A stretch of DNA of 64,000 bases, from assembly GCA_051000815.1 (NCBI GenBank), contig JBPCNX010000043.1, forward strand, positions 24,286 to 88,285, written 5' to 3'. Below the pieces are notes generated by a model. The model was not told the DNA's origin. It made no database searches and saw nothing but the letters and a program-made list of their open reading frames with translations. Position 1 is the stretch's first letter. Each line of letters begins with the position of its first letter. Shown here piece by piece: positions 52,426 to 60,025 of the stretch. This DNA is from PSRF01 sp051000815 (GTDB lineage Bacteria; Acidobacteriota; Blastocatellia; Pyrinomonadales; Pyrinomonadaceae). Made by a program: the position numbers and the translations under genes.

Positions 52426-53365
52426 CTATAGGTTGGCACAGAAGTTTGTGTCGCGGTTGCCGCTGCGCCCCTGGCACGTCAATCCGACGATCGACTCCCA
52501 CGTGGCGAGCGCTCGAGGAAGATCATACTCGGTGACGCGTTCACGCGCTGCCGCGCCCAGTCGCTGTCTTAACTCGCCATCGTGGCCGAGCCGGCGAAGT
52601 GCGGCGGCGAGTCTGGCCGGGTCATTGACCGGGACAACCAGCCCGGTCACTTCGTCTTCGACCACTTCGAGTAGGCCAGGCGCTCCGTCGCTCACTACCA
52701 CAGGTAATCCGCAGCTCATTGCTTCAAGCAACGCGTTCGGCGTTCCCTCAACGCGCGAAGGCAGCGCGAATACCCGGGCGGCGCGATAGAAGGGATAAGG
52801 ATCTGGCACCACTCCATGCCAATCGACTCGTCCCGCAATGCCTAACGACTCCGCCTGGGCCCGAAGGCTCCCAGCCAGCAACCCCTCGCCCAGGACCGCG
52901 AGCCTCCAATCCCGAAACTCGTTACCCGCGCGCGCGAAAGCTTCGAGCAAGACATCCAGGGCCTTGTCGTCTACCAGACGACCGACAGTCAGGACGAAGG
53001 GTGACGTTGTCAGCGCCGACGCGCCGTGGTTGTTATTGCCATTGCTTTTTGCTTTTGTAATAACGAGTGGGTTGGGGACGAAGGCCAACTTCGTGCCCCC
53101 TACGTAGTCGCCCATGTCTTGTAGCGCCCGCCGCGTGTTGGCGGTAACAGTGTCGGCCCGCCGGTAGTACTTCCGCCAATGCTTCCCCCACCGTTCGATT
53201 TATACTTGCGGGGTTAGTGCGCTCGGAGATGATGACGCGCCTTCCCAGGCCCTGGCATGCTTTCAGCGTGATGACGTTTATGGCCGAGCCAAACGCTACA
53301 ACAACCGGCGACTCTACGCGCGTGAGAGCACGTCGCAAGGCCCGAGTCTCAAGGGCGAGATACAA
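52426..53365 (-). pseudogene. Broken GT4 glycosyltransferase (5' deletion plus frameshift)
   Basis: Remnant of a retaining GT4 glycosyltransferase. The 3' part (to about 53200) is intact: ADTVTANTRRAL, the nucleotide-sugar part SPFVLTVGRLVDDKALDVLLEAF and ARVFALPSRVEGTPNALLEAMSCGLPVVVSDGAP with the catalytic Glu. The upstream part (LRRALTRVESPVVVAFGSAINVITL...ISERTNPA) is in another frame; the two meet at about 53197-53212, where a small indel shifts the frame (IERWGKHWRKYYRRADT lies in the 3' frame). About the first 75 residues of the family are missing, and the preceding gene runs straight into it. The gene is probably inactive. Confidence 0.8.
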
Positions 53366-53859
53366 ACTAAAGTGGGTCTGATAGACGGTTTCAGAGATGA
53401 AGCTGTAGAGGGTGGCGCCAAGTCGAGACGGTAACCCTTGCTCTCCAGGAAAGCGCGCGCGCGGCTTCCATCGGACTCAGGCCGGCCAGGATTGGCCTTG
53501 ATATTTCTGGCGTAGGCATCGGCCACAAAATCGAGACCACCAATATTTATCGTCTTGGTGACCTTGTAGTCGTATGAATGGGTATTACTCGGCAGATAGC
53601 CTTCAAACTGTACCCAGTACATGCGCTTGATCCGGCCGTCTTTGTCGGCATCCACAAAGAAGTGCTGCTCTGCGTTCGCCACCTTGTAAAGAATGAACGA
53701 GTGTCCGCCCACGTATTTGAACGGCTTACTGAATTCCAGCTGAACCGCGGGCATTTGAGTTGACGTTAAGACGCGGCCTTTGACGGTGCGGGTTTGTGGC
53801 GCATCGGCACCTGAGGAAGTTGCGAAACTTAAGGCAGCGATTATCAAGAGAGTGATCAT
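53314..53859 (-). CDS. Exported hypothetical protein with possibly altered C-terminus
   Basis: A 181-residue protein. A short signal peptide (MITLLIIAALSFATSSGADA) precedes a beta-rich domain (TVKGRVLTSTQMPAVQLEFSKPFKYVGGHSFILYKVANAEQHFFVDADKDGRIKRMYWVQFEGYLPS). I do not recognise the family. The last 25 residues lie in a frame that runs into the broken glycosyltransferase, and another frame also stays open over that stretch, so the natural C-terminus may be lost by a deletion. AGGAAAGA precedes the ATG. Confidence 0.6.
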   Translation of the reverse strand: MITLLIIAALSFATSSGADAPQTRTVKGRVLTSTQMPAVQLEFSKPFKYVGGHSFILYKVANAEQHFFVDADKDGRIKRMYWVQFEGYLPSNTHSYDYKVTKTINIGGLDFVADAYARNIKANPGRPESDGSRARAFLESKGYRLDLAPPSTASSLKPSIRPTLVCISPLRLGPCDVLSRA

Positions 53860-53878
53860 TGATCTTTCCTTTTTGCTC

Positions 53879-54751
53879 TTAGGCCTGGATTCTTCCGTGT
53901 TCTTCCAGCATCGGTTGAATCACATGAGCTAATCCTAAAGCCGGGTTTGTCGAGTCCACTTGGGACCCGTCCTCGATTTCCCAAATTGCTGATAGCACAG
54001 CCTGAGCGAATCCCCAGGCCAGAGCTCGTTCGAAATCCAGGTTCAGGATGCTCGTAAACTGCTTGAGTCGTCGCTCGACAGTTGATGCCGAAGCGAACAG
54101 ATCCGGTCGTTCAAAAGGATTGCGAAGAACGGCGCCGACTTCATATTCGAGTTCCCCGGCCACGCCCTTCGGATCGATGGCCAGCCAGCCGCGATCGGAG
54201 TCATACAGGACATTGTAGTGGTGTAGATCACCATGGAGGAGTCTTACCCGACGCTGCGAAGCACTTAAGTCTGAGTACACACGTTGGCCTGACTCAACCA
54301 GGTGTCTCGATATCTGGATATCGCCACTTGCGATATAGCGATCGAATCCCCTCGCCCAATCCTGGGTTGTTGCACATAACACTGGAACTTCGGGCGCTGA
54401 CATCTTCTGCATAACAGCGGCCAGGATATTGGTGGCTTTCTCGTCCTTGCCGTTCAGTGCCAGACTCACAAGCGAGTTGCCGGGCCTCAGACGCTCAATC
54501 AGCATTGCACCGGGAGCCTGTTTATAAACGCGCGCAACGCCATTTCCCGCAAACGCCTCGAGGACTTTACCCGAGTGCCATTCATCTCCCTGTTGCTTGA
54601 CTACCTTCAGAACCAGAGGTTGAGCGTCACGAGTGACAGACGCGATCGCGGAAGTCTCTGTTTCGAACACGTCTTCGACAACCAGGCGCCACGCGCGTGC
54701 GTGCTGCTGAATTCGTTCAAGCAGGTCTCTGGATAGTGTATTGACAATCAT
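53879..54751 (-). CDS. Aminoglycoside phosphotransferase family kinase (streptomycin 6-kinase-like)
   Basis: A 290-residue kinase-like protein. The catalytic loop is RLLHGDLHHYNVLY with the catalytic Asp, and the Mg-binding DPKGVAGELEYEVG follows. The N-lobe has the nucleotide-binding Lys in PLVLKVVKQQ. This pattern fits the APH(6)/hydroxyurea-phosphotransferase-type family (streptomycin 6-kinase-like). The true substrate cannot be read from sequence, so no resistance is claimed. The ATG at 54751 is taken because the upstream frame is repeat-like; the RBS is weak. The gene lies between an unknown gene and thiC. Confidence 0.8.
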   Translation of the reverse strand: MIVNTLSRDLLERIQQHARAWRLVVEDVFETETSAIASVTRDAQPLVLKVVKQQGDEWHSGKVLEAFAGNGVARVYKQAPGAMLIERLRPGNSLVSLALNGKDEKATNILAAVMQKMSAPEVPVLCATTQDWARGFDRYIASGDIQISRHLVESGQRVYSDLSASQRRVRLLHGDLHHYNVLYDSDRGWLAIDPKGVAGELEYEVGAVLRNPFERPDLFASASTVERRLKQFTSILNLDFERALAWGFAQAVLSAIWEIEDGSQVDSTNPALGLAHVIQPMLEEHGRIQA

Positions 54752-54820
54752 CCGTGTGCGGCTTTGACGTCCGGAGTGCAAAGGCCACGCGCGGCTCTGC
54801 CAGGAGTAAGGATACGGCGC

Positions 54821-54969
54821 GGCTTTGCCGCCTGATGTGCGGAAGGTCTCGGACCTTCCACGCCGGCCATATATTCTGGGGCTATGCACCGGAATCGGGG
54901 CGCAGCCCCTCATCCCTAAATAACAAACCGGTGGGGCGAAGCCGCCACCGCACATCAGGCGGCAGAGCC
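54821..54969. repeat. 22-bp inverted repeat bordering a 149-bp palindromic element
   Basis: GGCTTTGCCGCCTGATGTGCGG (54821-54842) is mirrored with one mismatch by 54948-54969. Between them are other hairpins, such as GGTCTCGGACC and GGGGCGCAGCCCC. It fills much of the 321-nt gap between the kinase gene and thiC, and looks like a miniature element with no coding capacity. Confidence 0.7.
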
Positions 54970-55072
54970 ATAAGAAAAAACCAAGGCCTTAGCAGGTGCA
55001 CTGTTACAGAACCGGGAGCGATAGCGACCGGATCATAGACTCAACTAACTAGTGGCATCCCCTCGCTGCCGC

Positions 55073-57076
55073 TCAGGGTTCTGAACCGAGGTCAACCGTC
55101 GTTTCCTGATAAATCTCACCGCCCGCTGCCACAAATTCCTCCGCCTTCTCTTTCAATCCCACATCCAGCGCCGCCTGTTCGTCGATCTCTTTTTGCGCGG
55201 CATACTCCCGCACCTCCTGCGTAATCTTCATGGAACAGAAGTGCGGGCCGCACATCGAACAGAAGTGCGCGAGCTTCGCGCCTTCCTGCGGAAGCGTCTC
55301 GTCGTGATACTCGCGCGCGACTTCCGGATCCAACGAAAGGTTGAACTGATCTTCCCAGCGAAATTCAAAGCGAGCTTTGGACAACGCGTTGTCACGATAC
55401 TGCGCGCCGGGATGGCCCTTCGCCAGATCAGCCGCGTGTGCTGCGAGTTTGTAAGCAATCACGCCGTCTTTAACGTCTTTCTTATTTGGCAGGCCCAGAT
55501 GCTCCTTCGGCGTGACGTAACAAAGCATTGCGGTGCCATACCAGCCAATCATCGCCGCGCCGATCGCGGAAGTGATGTGATCGTAACCGGGAGCGATGTC
55601 GGTTGTAAGTGGACCGAGCGTGTAGAATGGGGCTTCATGGCAGGTCTCGAGCTGCTTGTCCATGTTCTCCTTAATCAGGTGCATGGGAACGTGGCCCGGA
55701 CCTTCGATCATCACCTGGCAATCGTACTCCCAGGCGATCTTCGTCAACTCGCCAAGCGTTTCCAATTCCGCAAACTGCGCTTCGTCGTTCGCGTCAGCAA
55801 CTGAGCCGGGACGCAGACCGTCGCCAAGTGAAAACGAAACATCGTAGGCCGCCATGATTTCGCAAATTTCCTGAAAGCGGGTGTAAAGAAAACTCTCCTC
55901 GTGATGCGAGAGGCACCACTTAGCCATAATGGAACCACCACGACTTACTATCCCTGTGGTGCGTTTAGCAGTCATGGGAATGTATGCCAGGCGCACCCCC
56001 GCGTGAATCGTGAAGTAGTCCACGCCTTGTTCCGCTTGTTCGATCAAGGTGTCGCGGAAGATCTCCCACGTTAACTCTTCAGCCTTGCCCCCAACCTTTT
56101 CCAGCGCCTGATAGATCGGCACGGTGCCGATGGGCACAGGCGAGTTGCGCAGAATCCATTCGCGCGTCGCGTGAATGTTTTTGCCCGTCGAAAGATCCAT
56201 GACGGTGTCTGAGCCGCAGCGGATCGCCCAGCGCATCTTTTCCACTTCGTCATCAATCGACGATAACACGGCCGAGTTGCCAATGTTGGCGTTGATCTTC
56301 ACGAGGAAGTTGCGACCAATGATCATCGGCTCTGATTCGGGATGGTTGATGTTTGCCGGAATGATTGCGCGTCCGCGTGCGACTTCTTCGCGAACAAACT
56401 CGGGTGTTACTGATTCGGGGATGGCCGCACCAAACGATTGTCCGCGATGTTGATGGAACAATGAATCGCGAGAGGCCTTCGGTGCAGGCGTTCGGGCGGG
56501 CCTTTGATTAGGGGCGCGATCCCAGGGTTCACGATCCGCTGTGCCGTTGGAGTTGAGAGTCTCCTCCATAGAGCGGCCCAAGTTTTCGCGGATGGCAATG
56601 AACTCCATCTCAGGGGTAATGATGCCGCGCCTGGCGTAATGCATTTGAGTAACGCAGTGTCCCGGCCTGGCCCGCAAGGGAGTGCGACTGAGAGCTGGAA
56701 AATCCTCGAGCCGCCCCTTCTCTTTCTGGCGCGCATGGTCGGCAGCATCGAAGGTAAGGTAACCATCGTCGATTGGTTTGATGTGCCGGCCTTCGTATTC
56801 CTCAACGTCGCCACGGGAAATGATCCAATCGCGTCTGGGTGTTGGCAGTCCTGCTCGCACATCGCACTCAAGAGAGAGTTCGCCCCACGGTCCGCTTGTA
56901 TCGTAGACGCGAACAGGCGGGTTATCTTCCAGCGCTCCCTTGAAATCGCGCGTGGGGTTCTGTGCGATCTCTCGAAAAGGAACGTGCACGCCGGGCTGCT
57001 TGCCCTCAATGTAGATGCGGCGTGAATTGGGTAGTTGAGTATCTTCGATCTGCGTTGGTTTCATTGCCGTGCTCAT
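55073..57076 (-). CDS. thiC: Phosphomethylpyrimidine synthase ThiC
   Basis: A 667-residue radical-SAM-type enzyme that rearranges aminoimidazole ribotide into HMP phosphate, the pyrimidine of thiamine. The [4Fe-4S]-binding C-terminus is CSMCGPHFCSM. Other features: PIGTVPIYQALEKV, YFTIHAGVRL, SFSLGDGLRPGSV, EGPGHVPMHLIKENM, and TTDIAPGYDHITSAIG. Length is in the family range. GGAG lies 7 nt before the ATG at 57076. Upstream lie a terminator and a TPP riboswitch, so expression falls when thiamine pyrophosphate is high. The rest of the thiamine pathway is not in this window. Confidence 0.97.
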   Translation of the reverse strand: MSTAMKPTQIEDTQLPNSRRIYIEGKQPGVHVPFREIAQNPTRDFKGALEDNPPVRVYDTSGPWGELSLECDVRAGLPTPRRDWIISRGDVEEYEGRHIKPIDDGYLTFDAADHARQKEKGRLEDFPALSRTPLRARPGHCVTQMHYARRGIITPEMEFIAIRENLGRSMEETLNSNGTADREPWDRAPNQRPARTPAPKASRDSLFHQHRGQSFGAAIPESVTPEFVREEVARGRAIIPANINHPESEPMIIGRNFLVKINANIGNSAVLSSIDDEVEKMRWAIRCGSDTVMDLSTGKNIHATREWILRNSPVPIGTVPIYQALEKVGGKAEELTWEIFRDTLIEQAEQGVDYFTIHAGVRLAYIPMTAKRTTGIVSRGGSIMAKWCLSHHEESFLYTRFQEICEIMAAYDVSFSLGDGLRPGSVADANDEAQFAELETLGELTKIAWEYDCQVMIEGPGHVPMHLIKENMDKQLETCHEAPFYTLGPLTTDIAPGYDHITSAIGAAMIGWYGTAMLCYVTPKEHLGLPNKKDVKDGVIAYKLAAHAADLAKGHPGAQYRDNALSKARFEFRWEDQFNLSLDPEVAREYHDETLPQEGAKLAHFCSMCGPHFCSMKITQEVREYAAQKEIDEQAALDVGLKEKAEEFVAAGGEIYQETTVDLGSEP

Positions 57077-57091
57077 AGGAACTCCAGAATT

Positions 57092-57125
57092 AAAAAACCG
57101 TTCAACCCGAAAAAGGATGGAACGG
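57092..57125 (-). terminator. Riboswitch-controlled terminator of thiC
   Basis: On the minus strand, ACCGTTC...GAACGGT encloses an inner ATCC/GGGT stem and is followed by TTTTTT and AA. It lies between the TPP riboswitch and the thiC ribosome-binding site, the place of an expression-platform terminator. Confidence 0.8.
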
Positions 57126-57140
57126 TCATCAAGTGGCTGT

Positions 57141-57298
57141 TTCTCCCTTCGACGGTGCTAACCGTATCAGGTTCAAGGGGTCTCCTTTCAATTGCCGATT
57201 GCCAATTGATCGTTGCCAATTAGCACCACGCTTAATTGGCAATCGACAATCGGACTTTGGCAATTTCCAGGACTCTCAGCCGCCGCGCGGCTCCCCCG
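57141..57298 (-). ncRNA. TPP riboswitch (THI element) with expanded P3 region
   Basis: Read on the minus strand it starts CGGGGGAGCC, passes GGCTGAGAG (the conserved thi-box pyrimidine-sensor part) and ends with CCCTTGAACCTGATACGGTT and AGCACCGTCGAAGGGAGA, all classic parts of the TPP aptamer. Between the two conserved halves is an 80-90 nt insertion where P3/P3a lies, built of inverted 7-nt units (ATTGCCA/TTGGCAA). A terminator and thiC follow, so it should switch off thiC when TPP is bound. Confidence 0.93.
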
Positions 57299-57344
57299 AA
57301 AATTATGTGCTCTCAGTTTACTACAATTCAGTTTCGAGTTTCGA

Positions 57345-57545
57345 GTCCCGATCCAGCACTTTAGTGCTGGGTAATGTGCGACAGGCGAGCCAGGTCCGCA
57401 CAGCGGATGACTGAAAACCTTCGATTAGCGGAACGCAAGATTGATTTCATTCGTCCGTTTCACGGACTGGACTCTCGTTGGCTCTTTGATCCCAGCAGTA
57501 AACTGCCGGGCTACTATCAGTCATCCGCTGCGCGGACTGGTTGAT
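57345..57545. repeat. Hairpin-module array
   Basis: Short hairpins in series: CCAGCACTTTAGTGCTGG, GTCCGTTTCACGGAC, CCAGCAGTAAACTGCCGG and GTCATCCGCTGCGCGGAC. These are the same modules as at 58434-58672. Non-coding, in the 868-nt gap between thiC and the peroxiredoxin. Confidence 0.7.
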
Positions 57546-57825
57546 TAACGTTTCATCAAAGTCAATTCCGGTACGGGAGCAGGGGACCGCATTCAACAGA
57601 GCCAGCTACAAGATGGTTCTAAGGATGTTGAATGATGCAGGTGTTGAGGGCGGTCGCTGCCGCTCCGGCCAGTAAAGATCGGTGCGGACAAATCCCAAGA
57701 GTCGCCAAAAAAAAGTGCTGATGCTATTCTCAAGAAAATTGAGAAACTAGCGAGAGGGTAGCCAGGTTGAGTAGGGGAAATATCCGGAAGACTGGCTGCG
57801 GCAAGAAGAAGACCTCGCAGTCCGG

Positions 57826-57887
57826 AAGGGCGGTTTACCCCCGCCCGCTTGAATTCCACTCATACTCAGCGGGGGCAAGCCGCCCTT
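57826..57887. repeat. 19-bp inverted repeat
   Basis: AAGGGCGGTTTACCCCCGC (57826-57844) and its mirror at 57869-57887 with two mismatches, spaced by 24 nt. It can form a strong hairpin about 60 nt before the peroxiredoxin start. The stretch between 57546 and 57825 holds nothing I can support. Confidence 0.65.
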
Positions 57888-57944
57888 CCCGACCGCGAGA
57901 CATTCTTTGAAGATTAGCTAATACCAACCAGAAGGAGAATTGAA

Positions 57945-58430
57945 ATGGCAGCAGAAATTGGTAAGCGTTTTCCGGATTTTAGTTTACAGAATCAGGACGG
58001 AAAAACCGTGAAGCTCGACGACTTCACCGGCAAGTGGCTCGTACTCTATGTGTATCCAAAAGACGACACACCGGGTTGTACGATTCAGGGAAAGTCGTTC
58101 ACGGCAACTAAGCAGGATTTTGAAGAGGCGAACATTGCCGTTGTTGGCGTTAGCGCGGATGATGTCGAATCGCACAAAAACTTCTGCGAGAAGTTTGCCT
58201 TCACGATTGACTTGCTCGCCGATCCAAACCACGAGCTGCTGGAAGCGGCGGGCGTGGGACAGAGCGACTACAAAGGCACGACGTACTGGAACCGCACGTC
58301 CTTCGTCATCGATCCAGAGGGACGGCTGCGAAAGGTTTACGAAAAGGTGAGTCCCGAAGGACACGAGCAGGTGTTGCTTAACGACATCAAGGCGATGCAG
58401 TCGAAGGCTCAACCTGCTTCGGCTGGTTGA
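57945..58430 (+). CDS. bcp: PrxQ/BCP-type peroxiredoxin
   Basis: A 161-residue thiol peroxidase that reduces peroxides with thioredoxin. The active-site motif is DDTPGCTIQGKSF with the peroxidatic Cys45. The usual BCP resolving Cys five residues on (position 50) is Lys here. Instead Cys81 (NFCEKF) lies 36 residues further, as in the alpha3-type PrxQ subgroup. AAGGAGA is 8 nt upstream of the ATG. The gene stands alone between hairpin arrays. Confidence 0.93.
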   Translation: MAAEIGKRFPDFSLQNQDGKTVKLDDFTGKWLVLYVYPKDDTPGCTIQGKSFTATKQDFEEANIAVVGVSADDVESHKNFCEKFAFTIDLLADPNHELLEAAGVGQSDYKGTTYWNRTSFVIDPEGRLRKVYEKVSPEGHEQVLLNDIKAMQSKAQPASAG

Positions 58431-58433
58431 AGT

Positions 58434-58672
58434 TTGAGTCCGCGTAGCGGACGACTGCCAATAGCCCAGCACTTCAGTGCTGGGTTCAATGGATGAAATC
58501 AGATCCTAGTCCGTAAGACGGACGGCTGAAGGTCCCTAGATCCTGGCTTGGACTATTTGCTGACGGTTTTCAGTCGTCCGCTATGCGGACTTGGCATCGG
58601 TCAGCGCGTGACTCCAAGCACTGGTGCTGGGCTACTGGCAGTCGTCCGTTTCACGGACTGGTATCAAGTTCG
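58434..58672. repeat. Hairpin-module array downstream of the peroxiredoxin
   Basis: Six to seven short hairpins: GTCCGCGTAGCGGAC, CCCAGCACTTCAGTGCTGGG, GTCCGTAAGACGGAC, GTCCGCTATGCGGAC, AGCACTGGTGCT and GTCCGTTTCACGGAC. Units alternate GTCC...GGAC and CCAG...CTGG types. Non-coding; the gap ends at the moaA stop. Confidence 0.7.
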
Positions 58673-58675
58673 TAT

Positions 58676-59677
58676 TTACCCACCAATAAAGCTCATGGTT
58701 CGTGAAGGAGTGACAAAGTTAGGATCGTTGATGTAGTGGCGTGGTTCCTTTTTCAAAACCACCGCTTCGATGTAGTCCACAATCTCTCCGCGTGTGGCTC
58801 CACCGCGAACAACGTCGCGCAGGCTGTGTTCCACGGTCGAAAAAAGGCAGGTGCGAATCTGGCCGTCGGCGGTTAGCCGTATCCGTGAACAGGCGCCGCA
58901 GAAAGGCTCTGTAACCGGCGCGATGATTCCGATCTCTCCGGGAGCGCCGTCGGCAAAACCATAGCGCGACGAAGTTTCGGAGCCGCGCGCGACATCCACC
59001 GGTACGAGCGGAAACCGCTCGCTGATTCTTTCCCGAATCTCACGACCGGACACCACCATCTCGCGCGACCAGTCGTGTCCGGAATCGAGCGGCATGAATT
59101 CAATGAATCGCATCTTCACATCATGCTCGCGCGCGAAAGCGGCAAAGTCTCCAACCTCTTCTTCATTGTGACCACGGACAATCACGGCGTTGATTTTGAT
59201 TGGGTGCAGGCCGGCGCTTTTGGCTGCCGCGATTCCCGCAAGCACGCGATCCAGAACATCGACCCCGGTCATTTCCTTGAACACTTCGCGTTTTAGACTA
59301 TCAACGCTAATCGTGATGCGATCGAGACCTGCAGCTTTGAGGCTATGAGCGCGATCCGGAAGATAGTAACCGTTGGTTGTAAGGGCGAGATCGTGAAGTC
59401 CGCAAGGTTTAAGTTGGTTGAGTTTTCCGATAATCGTTTCGATATCGCGTCGCAGCATCGGCTCGCCGCCGGTGAGCCGGATTTTTTCGATGCCCAGACC
59501 GACAAAGATCTCGCAAATGTATTCGATCTCTTCGTACGAGAGCATTTGCTCTTTGGGCGCAATCGGGGGCTCGCCATGGGGCAGGCAATAAAAGCAGCGA
59601 AAATTGCAGCGATCGGTTAGCGACACGCGCAGATCACGTATCGGCCGGCTGTAAGAATCTTTGAGAAAGCCTGTCAT
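58676..59677 (-). CDS. moaA: GTP 3',8-cyclase MoaA (molybdenum cofactor synthesis)
   Basis: A 333-residue radical SAM enzyme that cyclises GTP in the first step of molybdopterin synthesis. The SAM cluster motif is CNFRCFYC (Cys24, Cys28, Cys31) and the second cluster is CGACSRIRLTADGQIRTC near 265-285. TGGEPMLRRD and the C-terminal MSFIGG, which ends in the functional Gly-Gly, are typical. The start at ATG 59677 is supported by the family N-terminus. The user of the cofactor may be the enzyme at 3101. No other moa gene is in the window. Confidence 0.96.
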   Translation of the reverse strand: MTGFLKDSYSRPIRDLRVSLTDRCNFRCFYCLPHGEPPIAPKEQMLSYEEIEYICEIFVGLGIEKIRLTGGEPMLRRDIETIIGKLNQLKPCGLHDLALTTNGYYLPDRAHSLKAAGLDRITISVDSLKREVFKEMTGVDVLDRVLAGIAAAKSAGLHPIKINAVIVRGHNEEEVGDFAAFAREHDVKMRFIEFMPLDSGHDWSREMVVSGREIRERISERFPLVPVDVARGSETSSRYGFADGAPGEIGIIAPVTEPFCGACSRIRLTADGQIRTCLFSTVEHSLRDVVRGGATRGEIVDYIEAVVLKKEPRHYINDPNFVTPSRTMSFIGG

Positions 59678-59800
59678 TGCGTTAGGTCAATCATACGACG
59701 GTGGGGCTTGCGCACCAAACCAGCGGACCCATTGAGGTCAGTAGAACCACGCGAAAGAGAATCTGTGAAAGGTGGTGGATAGTGTTTAGGCAAGTAGGGG

Positions 59801-59967
59801 CAATTCACAGGTTAGGAAGGTGGACCCTGTCCCCGCGGCAAGCCGCGAGATATTCAAGGACAAGTTGTACTTTCAACCTGGAAAATCACCATTGTCGATA
59901 GGTTCTGATGGGTGAGCGCTGACGAAGCTAAGCGGGGACAGGGCCCACCTTCCTGACCTGTGAATTG
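59801..59967. mobile_element. Miniature inverted-repeat element, copy B (167 bp)
   Basis: Same ends as copy A (17355-17499), left CAATTCACAGGTTAGGAAG...CCTGTCCCCGC, right GCGGGGACAGGGCCCACC...TGAATTG. The centre shares GAGATATTCAAGGACAAG and TTTCAACCTG with copy A. It fills the 348-nt gap between moaA and the amidohydrolase. No ORF. Confidence 0.8.
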
Positions 59968-60025
59968 CCCTCACTTGCTCTTAATAGCATGAGCATTTCC
60001 CTTTTCACACAATCGTGAGACGGTC

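Noticed and set aside
54752..54955. N-terminal extension of the aminoglycoside-kinase-like gene
   Set aside because: The added residues (Arg/Gly/Pro-rich) come from repeat DNA; ATG 54751 fits the family start better.
56504..57025. 173-codon plus-strand ORF antisense to thiC
   Set aside because: thiC is unambiguous; the antisense frame is a shadow.
57593..57859. 88-codon minus-strand ORF in the gap before the peroxiredoxin
   Set aside because: It reads through inverted repeat DNA and has no RBS or domain.
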